Below, piece after piece: positions 58,763 through 64,000 of a stretch of 64,000 bases of DNA. The translations under genes were made by a program, and so were the position numbers. How positions within the stretch are numbered: position 1 is the first letter of the stretch; each line of letters opens with the position of its first letter. Source of the DNA: Paenibacillus_T sp033239625 (GTDB lineage: Bacteria > Bacillota > Bacilli > Paenibacillales > Paenibacillaceae); the NCBI RefSeq assembly GCF_033239625.1, contig NZ_BTCK01000026.1, positions 25,641 through 89,640 of the forward strand, given 5' to 3'. The notes under the pieces are model-generated. The model was not told the origin of the DNA. It worked only from the letters and a program-made list of their open reading frames with translations, and ran no database searches.

Positions 58763-61700
58763 ATGAGTAAGTTGACGGAGTGGGCGTTTCGCAATCGCTC
58801 GGCTGTAGTCCTGCTGATCATTATGGCACTGGGCTTAGGCGCGATCAGCTATGCAAGACTGCCAATGGAATTTTTACCCAAAATCGATAATCCCGAAGTA
58901 GCTGTAACGGTGCTCGCACCAGGCTATGATGCGAAAACGGTAGAGAAGCAAATTACAGGACCGATCGAAGAAGCGGTTCAATTCACGAAGGGCAAATCCG
59001 ATATGTTCTCGACGTCAGGCGACGGGTACGCGAGCATTCAGATCGCCTTCGGTTCGAAGACGAATATGAAGGAAGCGAAGGCGGAGATCGAGCGCAGCGT
59101 GGCGAACGTGCAGCTGCCGGAGCGGGTAATGAAGCCTTTCGTCGTCCAATTCGATACATCGATGATTCCGATCTCCTGGGTTGCCGTGACGTTCGATGAA
59201 TCCATGACGGATGCAGAGAAAGAAGCGCGCATCAAAGAAATCGAGACGGAAATCAAGAAAGCGGACGGTGCAGGCCAAGTGTCGGTATCCGGCCGTGTAG
59301 CGCCTCAGATCAGCATCACTCCAGATCCAGAGAGGCTTGCGAGCAAAGGTTTATCGGTTCAAGCCATTATGGGCTTGCTGCAAAGCCGCGGCGTATCGGC
59401 ATCGATCGGTCAGCAAAATATCGACGGCACAGCAGGCAACGTGAATGTTGTGGCATCGATCAATGATATCGAGACGCTTCGCAAGCTGCCGCTTGCACAA
59501 GGCGTGGCTCTCAGCGATGTAGCGACGGTCGAGTTGGCGAAAGAGCAGGAGAGCATCGGCCGGATGAACGGCAAAGATACGATCATGCTCACGGTATCCA
59601 AGGCTGCGGATGCAAATGCCGTAACGGTCGGCAAATCGGTTAAAGATATTGTCGATCAGCTCAACTCGACGCATAAGGATATTGAAGCCTCGATCATTAT
59701 CAGCACATCCGATATGGTTGTCGATTCGGTAAACAGCATGATGCAAGAGGTGCTGATGGGTGCGTTGTTCGCAACGGTTGTCATTCTCGTGTTCATGCGC
59801 AACTTCCGCGCAACGCTGATTACGATTATTTCGATTCCGTTGTCGCTTGGCATCACGTTGTATTTGCTGCAAATTTCCGGCGTATCGCTTAACGTCATTA
59901 CGCTCGGCGGTGTTGCAGTAGCCGTTGGACGTCTCGTGGACGACAGTATCGTCGTTATTGAGAACATCTACCGCAGGCTGCAAAAAGAGTCGTTCTCGTT
60001 CAAGCTCGTTGCCGACGCAACAAGGGAAGTATCGACTGCAATCACGTCGTCGACGCTCGTTACAGTGGCGGTATTCCTGCCAATGGCACTGCTTCGCGGT
60101 TCGCTTCAAGCGCTGCTGCTGCCATTCGCATTGACAGTCGGTTACTCGCTGCTCGCTTCGCTGCTCGTTGCATTGACGGTAGTGCCTGTACTTAGCGCCG
60201 TGCTGCTCCGCAACACGAAGGCTGTTGAACATAAAGGCTCGCCGCGCTTCGCTGCGTTCCTCGGTTGGAACCTGAAGCACAAATGGGTGCCGCTTCTTAT
60301 CGCTGTATTATTGTTCGTTGGATCGATCGGTGCTTATGTAGCGATGCCTAAGGGTGCAATTGATTCCTCCAACGCCGATATGCTGAACGTGACGCTGGAA
60401 TATCCAAGCGGAACAACGGTTGATCAAGTGCTCGATAACGGTAAGAAGCTGGAGCAATATTTGATCGACAATCAATCGGTTGACAAAGTATTCATGCAAT
60501 ACGGCAACAGCTCCGATGGCGCGCAATACGGCGAGGTATCGTCGCCTACGGTTGTAACGTACATGGTTGATGTGAAGGACGGTTCGGATGCAGAGAAGCT
60601 GATGTCCGATATTAAAGCGCAGAAGTCCACCCTTGGGGATGGCGACATTCAAGCAAGCGCATCAAGCCTGATGACTGGCGGCAGCGGTTCTTCCGTATTC
60701 GTTGACGTTGTTGGCGATAATCTGGATGATCTGAGTGCAGCTGCAGCAAGCTTGACGAATGAAATCAAAACCGTCGATAACGTCTTGAAGGTTTCGACCA
60801 ACCAAGAGCAGAAGAAGACGGTCTATACGTTCGATATCGACCCGCTCAAAGCGCGCGGTCAAGATGTTGCCTTGCAGCTGCAAGCGATGTTGAACCCGAT
60901 GCCGATCGGTTCGCTCAATATTGACGGTCATGACTCCTCGGTTGTTCTGCAGCCGACGATCAAGCCGGAAACGGAACAAAACCTGAAGGACCTGACGGTC
61001 ATGACGGATAACGGTCCTACGCCGATTGCTCAAGTGGGTAAACTTGTGAAGTCGGAAGAGCCGAGCATGTACTATCACAAAGACGGTAAACCGTATGTGC
61101 GTATTACAGCAGTTGCCGATCCGAAGCAGCTCTCTGTTGTAGGTGCAGACATTCAGAAGAAGGCGGATGCGCTTAAGATTCCTGATGGCGTGAAGCTCAT
61201 CGTTGGCGGCGCTTCGGTCGACCAATCGGGCGACTTCGCTGACCTTGCGGTAACGGCGTTGATCTCGATCCTGATTGTGTACTTGATTATGGTGCTGACG
61301 TTCAAAACGCTTCGCGCTCCGCTCGCGATTCTGTTCTCCCTGCCGCTTGCTGCGATCGGCGCCGTTCTCGGTCTGATCATCGGCAATGTTACGCCGGACT
61401 TCACAGCCGCATTCGGTGGCCTCATGCTGGTCGGCATCGTCGTCACGAACGCGATCGTATTGATCGACCGCGTGAAGCAGAACGAGAAGACGATGTCGAT
61501 CCGCGAATCGCTGATCGAGGCAGCAACGACACGTATGCGTCCGATCGTCATGACGGCTATCGCAACGATCTGCGCAATGCTGCCGCTGATCTTCGGTTCG
61601 CATGAGAGCGGAAGCATCGTATCGCAAAGCCTTGCAATCGTCGTAATCGGCGGCCTGACGGCAGCGACGCTGCTCACGCTCGTCATCGTGCCGTGCATCT

Positions 61701-61795
61701 ACGAGTTGTTCTTCTTCCTTAAGTCGCGCAAGCAGCGCCGCAGCGCGACGCAAGAAGCTAAACAACAAGCAGCTAACGTTGCTGTACAGAGCTAA
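58763..61795 (+). CDS. swrC: RND-family efflux pump (HAE1/SwrC-like)
   Basis: A 1010-residue proton-driven pump. A first helix at 10-30 (RSAVVLLIIMALGLGAISY) and the outer PN/PC domains are followed by the central helix bundle with VAVGRLVDDSIVVIENIYRR (the proton-relay Asp pair). A second half repeats it (LMLVGIVVTNAIVLIDRVKQ). In Gram-positives the SwrC/YerP relatives export lipopeptides such as surfactin and other amphiphiles. No membrane-fusion or outer-membrane gene is nearby, as usual for the group. AAAGGAGATGG precedes ATG 58763. It shares its upstream region with the divergent ABC exporter and the TetR-type operators. A strong terminator follows. Confidence 0.9.
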   Translation: MSKLTEWAFRNRSAVVLLIIMALGLGAISYARLPMEFLPKIDNPEVAVTVLAPGYDAKTVEKQITGPIEEAVQFTKGKSDMFSTSGDGYASIQIAFGSKTNMKEAKAEIERSVANVQLPERVMKPFVVQFDTSMIPISWVAVTFDESMTDAEKEARIKEIETEIKKADGAGQVSVSGRVAPQISITPDPERLASKGLSVQAIMGLLQSRGVSASIGQQNIDGTAGNVNVVASINDIETLRKLPLAQGVALSDVATVELAKEQESIGRMNGKDTIMLTVSKAADANAVTVGKSVKDIVDQLNSTHKDIEASIIISTSDMVVDSVNSMMQEVLMGALFATVVILVFMRNFRATLITIISIPLSLGITLYLLQISGVSLNVITLGGVAVAVGRLVDDSIVVIENIYRRLQKESFSFKLVADATREVSTAITSSTLVTVAVFLPMALLRGSLQALLLPFALTVGYSLLASLLVALTVVPVLSAVLLRNTKAVEHKGSPRFAAFLGWNLKHKWVPLLIAVLLFVGSIGAYVAMPKGAIDSSNADMLNVTLEYPSGTTVDQVLDNGKKLEQYLIDNQSVDKVFMQYGNSSDGAQYGEVSSPTVVTYMVDVKDGSDAEKLMSDIKAQKSTLGDGDIQASASSLMTGGSGSSVFVDVVGDNLDDLSAAAASLTNEIKTVDNVLKVSTNQEQKKTVYTFDIDPLKARGQDVALQLQAMLNPMPIGSLNIDGHDSSVVLQPTIKPETEQNLKDLTVMTDNGPTPIAQVGKLVKSEEPSMYYHKDGKPYVRITAVADPKQLSVVGADIQKKADALKIPDGVKLIVGGASVDQSGDFADLAVTALISILIVYLIMVLTFKTLRAPLAILFSLPLAAIGAVLGLIIGNVTPDFTAAFGGLMLVGIVVTNAIVLIDRVKQNEKTMSIRESLIEAATTRMRPIVMTAIATICAMLPLIFGSHESGSIVSQSLAIVVIGGLTAATLLTLVIVPCIYELFFFLKSRKQRRSATQEAKQQAANVAVQS

Positions 61796-61816
61796 GATGT
61801 TTCGCTAGTTAGATAG

Positions 61817-61850
61817 AGGGAGCGCCCGCGAGCTGCGGGCGCTCCCTTTT
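61817..61850 (+). terminator. Strong terminator after the RND gene
   Basis: AGGGAGCGCCCGC (61817-61829) pairs with GCGGGCGCTCCCT (61835-61847), loop GAGCT, then TTT. Confidence 0.9.
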
Positions 61851-61853
61851 GTG

Positions 61854-62282
61854 TCATAGGCGAGTCATCTTCCTACCGAACCACTTAAAGAGCTGCTGAA
61901 AACCAACAAACGGGATAACCGACAGCGCCGATATCCATAGGCTGCCGCGGATCATCCCCGGCTTCAAATCCATTGGGGAGAAGGCAATGAAGAGCAGAAC
62001 TAACACGCTGAATGCCGCACAGTATGCGGCAAGAGTGACCCAGAGACGCACCGACGGGCGTGTACGGAAGCTAGCTGCAATCATGCTGTCAATGAGCATC
62101 GTTAGCGGAATTGCAATCAGAATATAGAGGGCTAATAGAATAAGCAGGCCGATTACAAACAAATGAATGAAGGAATCGTAGTACACGTTTTCCAAGCGCT
62201 CAATCGCTGGTGTGTAACTGTTTATCGTGGCGATGAGAGAAATGAGTAATGCGGTACATACAGCAGATAAAAACTTGGCCAT
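61854..62282 (-). CDS. Hypothetical membrane protein, four helices
   Basis: A 142-residue protein with helices at about 5-22, 38-66, 82-103 and 114-130 and a basic end (FGRKMTRL). AGGAGGTC precedes ATG 62282. I recognise no family. It is convergent with the RND gene and divergent from the cupin gene. Confidence 0.7.
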   Translation of the reverse strand: MAKFLSAVCTALLISLIATINSYTPAIERLENVYYDSFIHLFVIGLLILLALYILIAIPLTMLIDSMIAASFRTRPSVRLWVTLAAYCAAFSVLVLLFIAFSPMDLKPGMIRGSLWISALSVIPFVGFQQLFKWFGRKMTRL

Positions 62283-62392
62283 ATGGGTTGACCTCCTGTT
62301 GGCAACAAGGAATGTGGTTATGCAGCGTTGAAATGTAACGTGATGGGTTGATTCTTACTAATTCTGATACGACGAAGAAGAGGGTGTTTCCT

Positions 62393-62890
62393 TTGAACAA
62401 TATGATCCAGGCTTCCGTCATACAGCTTGCCGAACGTTTTCAACTGCCGGAACGAGTCGTGAACATCGAGGAATTGCCGTGGGTTCCGTTCACCGACAAT
62501 CATTCTTGCCATTTCAAGCCGCTGCGATTCGATCTTAGCACGGGGACTTGGATTTATTTGTTCCGAATGCAAAGCAATCAGGCGCTGGGCAGACATCGTC
62601 ATACAGGCGGAGCTGTGATCGGTTATAACATACAAGGGACATGGCGGTATGAGGGACGCACATGGGCGGCGACGCCGGGGACGTTCGTTTTTGAACCGCC
62701 AGGGGATATTCATACGCTGATTACGGAAGACGAAGAAGTCGTGAGCCTGTTTATTCTGAGCGGCACGCTTCAGTACTTCGATGACAATGACCAGATCACG
62801 AGCCAAGACGATATCTACACCGTGTTGAACAAATATCGGAATCATTGTCTGGCCAATGATATTCCATTCCGAGAGGATCTTATTTACTAG
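62393..62890 (+). CDS. Cupin enzyme, 2,4'-dihydroxyacetophenone dioxygenase-like
   Basis: A 165-residue cupin. LPWVPFTDNHSCHFKPLRFD, TGTWIYLFRM, RHRHTGGAVIGYNIQGTWRY (metal-binding HxH), PGTFVFEPPGDIHTLI and LFILSGTLQYFDDNDQI follow the order of the dihydroxyacetophenone dioxygenase family, which cleaves C-C bonds with iron. The true substrate is unknown. TTG 62393 (AGAGGG 6-7 bp upstream) or ATG 62402 is the start; the frame up to 62348 lacks support. Confidence 0.82.
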   Translation: MNNMIQASVIQLAERFQLPERVVNIEELPWVPFTDNHSCHFKPLRFDLSTGTWIYLFRMQSNQALGRHRHTGGAVIGYNIQGTWRYEGRTWAATPGTFVFEPPGDIHTLITEDEEVVSLFILSGTLQYFDDNDQITSQDDIYTVLNKYRNHCLANDIPFREDLIY

Positions 62891-62939
62891 CCGATCGGCA
62901 TATTGGATGGCTTGCGTTTAGAAAAGGGGGAGAGATTCA

Positions 62940-63434
62940 ATGCTTTATATTTTTGGCGGTCTGCCAGGCACAGGGAAGTCTACGTTATCCTCGGCATTGG
63001 CTCGCGAGCTTCGTGCCGTACACTTAAGGGTGGATGTCGTGGAACAAGCGATGCGTGATGCGGGTATAAAGTTGGAGGGGCCTGAGGGTTATATGATCTG
63101 TTACGGACTAGCGTCCCACAATCTCCAACTGGGGCTTGATGTCATCGCGGACATGGTCAATCCGATTGAACTGACCCGCCAAGCTTGGCGGGATGTGGCC
63201 GAGTCTCTTCGTATTCCATACGTCGAGATCGAAGTGATCTGTACGGACAAGGAGGAGCACAAGCGCCGGGTCACTACCCGAGTGTCCGATATTCCCGGTC
63301 TTCAGCAGCCATCATGGGAGGCTGTAGAGTCCCGTCATTACGAACCCTGGGACCGCGACCACATCATCATCGACACCGCCCGCCACAACATCGCCCAAAG
63401 CATGCAGCTCCTGCGAGAGCTGATAGATAAGTGA
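62940..63434 (+). CDS. P-loop kinase-like ATPase
   Basis: A 164-residue AAA_33/zeta-like kinase. Walker A GLPGTGKST (about 7-15); then LRVDVVEQAMRDAG, where D may be the substrate-binding aspartate; VEIEVICTDKEEHKRRVTTR as lid; and WDRDHIIIDTA near the end. Similar proteins phosphorylate small molecules, nucleotides or antibiotics; the substrate is not readable. GGGGGAGAG precedes ATG 62940. It is followed by a tandem-repeat array. Confidence 0.8.
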   Translation: MLYIFGGLPGTGKSTLSSALARELRAVHLRVDVVEQAMRDAGIKLEGPEGYMICYGLASHNLQLGLDVIADMVNPIELTRQAWRDVAESLRIPYVEIEVICTDKEEHKRRVTTRVSDIPGLQQPSWEAVESRHYEPWDRDHIIIDTARHNIAQSMQLLRELIDK

Positions 63435-63450
63435 CGAGTACATATAAATC

Positions 63451-63702
63451 GCCAACGTACCAAACCGATAAACGTAGGTGCAGTTTTGCACCAACAAACC
63501 GCCAATCGCGTCAAACCAGCCAACATTGGTGCACAAATGCACCTACAACCGAGGATCGCGCCAAAACGGTAAACGTAGGTGTAGTTTTGCACCAACAAAC
63601 CGCGGATCGCGCCAAAACGGTAAACGTAGGTGCAGTTTTGCACCAACAAACCGCCAATCGCGCCAAACTAGTCAACGTAGGTGCGTATATGCACCTACGT
63701 CG
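63451..63702. repeat. Five tandem 50-51-bp units, each with an internal hairpin
   Basis: Units at 63451-63500, 63501-63550, 63551-63601, 63602-63652 and 63653-63702. Each carries a GCCAATCGCGCCAAA-like head, AACGTAGGTGCA, a short spacer and TGCACC[AT]A. The arm pair GGTGCA/TGCACC makes a stem in every unit; in the last unit GTAGGTGC/GCACCTAC is perfect. Units 3 and 4 are the most alike. There are no unique spacers, so this is not a CRISPR array. Confidence 0.85.
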
Positions 63703-63729
63703 ATCCGAAACAAGAGTAACATCAAAAAC

Positions 63730-63764
63730 AAAGCGCTGCCGGCGAATTGCCAGCAGCGCTTTTC
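63730..63764 (+). terminator. Terminator-like hairpin after the repeat array
   Basis: AAAGCGCTGC (63730-63739) pairs with GCAGCGCTTT (63753-63762), followed by TC and more T. It may end the kinase transcript or a short RNA from the array. Confidence 0.65.
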
Positions 63765-63967
63765 ATTTTTTCTCCCATAAAACGATGATGCAGGCGGGCT
63801 TCAGTGAAGGAACACACGGAGTGGGCAAATGTTGTGAAGCGAGCAGCAGTTAGGGAACACGTAGCAGATAAATGATTCTGTAGAAACGTTAGTGCTCGCC
63901 TTTGTCACTCGGATTGTTACAACTTCTGAATTTATTTAATCAGAACAATCCGAGGACAACAGTTATT
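63765..63967. repeat. Gene-free end region with an 11-bp inverted repeat (63908-63954)
   Basis: CTCGGATTGTT (63908-63918) pairs with AACAATCCGAG (63944-63954) across 25 nt that hold a second dyad (TTCTGA/TCAGAA). No gene is seen in this stretch. The repeat lies 13 bp before the partial frame at 63968. Confidence 0.5.
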
Positions 63968-64000
63968 ATGAACGAAACAGACTCCCCGAATTGCAACACC
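63968..64000 (+). CDS. Possible start of a protein gene cut by the window edge
   Basis: ATG 63968 opens an 11-codon frame (MNETDSPNCNT) to the edge. A weak GAGG lies 13 bp upstream. Too short to judge. Confidence 0.25.
   Translation, partial: MNETDSPNCNT

Noticed and set aside
59351..60280. 309-codon minus-strand frame opposite the RND pump
   Set aside because: Shadow frame without start signals or domain.
60662..61768. Long minus-strand open frame (368 codons) opposite the RND pump
   Set aside because: Arg/Asp/His-rich shadow of a strongly coding plus-strand gene; no ribosome binding site or motif.
63451..63702. Possible CRISPR array at the tandem repeats
   Set aside because: Units touch each other with no unique spacers of even length, and there is no cas gene. 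The whole unit, not just a repeat, is conserved.

Overview
The window reads as a chromosome segment of a Gram-positive, spore-forming Firmicute, most likely Paenibacillus or a close relative. Supporting signs, all by recognition rather than search, are a RelP/YwaC-type alarmone synthetase, a Bacillus-type SpeA decarboxylase, DUF1885 and DUF1292 proteins, an SLH-domain protein, a SwrC-like RND pump, a GAAC-N4-GTTC SOS box, strong AGGAGG ribosome binding sites, and two tRNA-Val(GAC) genes. It splits into an AT-rich accessory left part (1 to about 24,800) and a more GC-rich, core-like right part.

Left part: a defence island. In order it holds an HNH-Nudix fusion, a stand-alone Nudix hydrolase and a DUF2075 helicase/nuclease (427-4186); McrB and McrC (4287-8162); a broken SOS-controlled yolD-like gene (8449-8817); a Septu-like ATPase/HNH pair (9023-11461); a three-gene ABC-3C conflict system of SMEK protein, middle component and DUF2326 ABC ATPase (11592-14537); a PTH2-type peptidyl-tRNA hydrolase (minus); a cyclic-phosphate-processing receiver protein followed by a large repeat-containing Vsr-like nuclease (15780-18335); a small acidic protein; an Mrr-type endonuclease (minus); and a nuclease embedded in ten zinc-ribbon repeats (21585-23873). 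After a strip of decayed genes comes a 3' fragment of tRNA-Leu(UAA) at 24755-24813. This looks like the attachment-site scar of an integrative element and is my proposed right boundary. No integrase is visible; the left boundary is outside the window.

Right part: a lipoprotein, relP/ywaC-like synthetase, ung, an SLH/PrcB-like secreted protein, an L,D-transpeptidase and small proteins. These are followed by the most unusual locus of the window: an overlapping operon of three dynamin-like GTPases (30473-37895). The first two carry membrane-paddle-like hydrophobic hairpins. The third has an N-terminal anchor and a roughly 570-residue C-terminal right-handed beta-helix. The operon is enclosed by hairpin terminators.

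Further right are a CBO0543-family gene and an AEC transporter, each interrupted by one in-frame stop codon, with paaX-type regulator and stalk-domain/PEBP genes between them. Then come two tRNA-Val genes, small proteins, an MBL hydrolase, DUF1292, DUF1885, speA and two MFS transporters. An OmpR-type two-component system sits next to a MacB-type ABC exporter whose promoter region carries direct repeats at 11- and 22-bp spacing. A TetR regulator, a MITE-like element and a drug-type ABC-2 exporter lie divergent to an RND pump, with paired operators between them. The window ends with a cupin enzyme, a P-loop kinase and a 5-copy tandem array of 50-bp hairpin units.

All calls come from reading motifs and sequence; no database search was possible.
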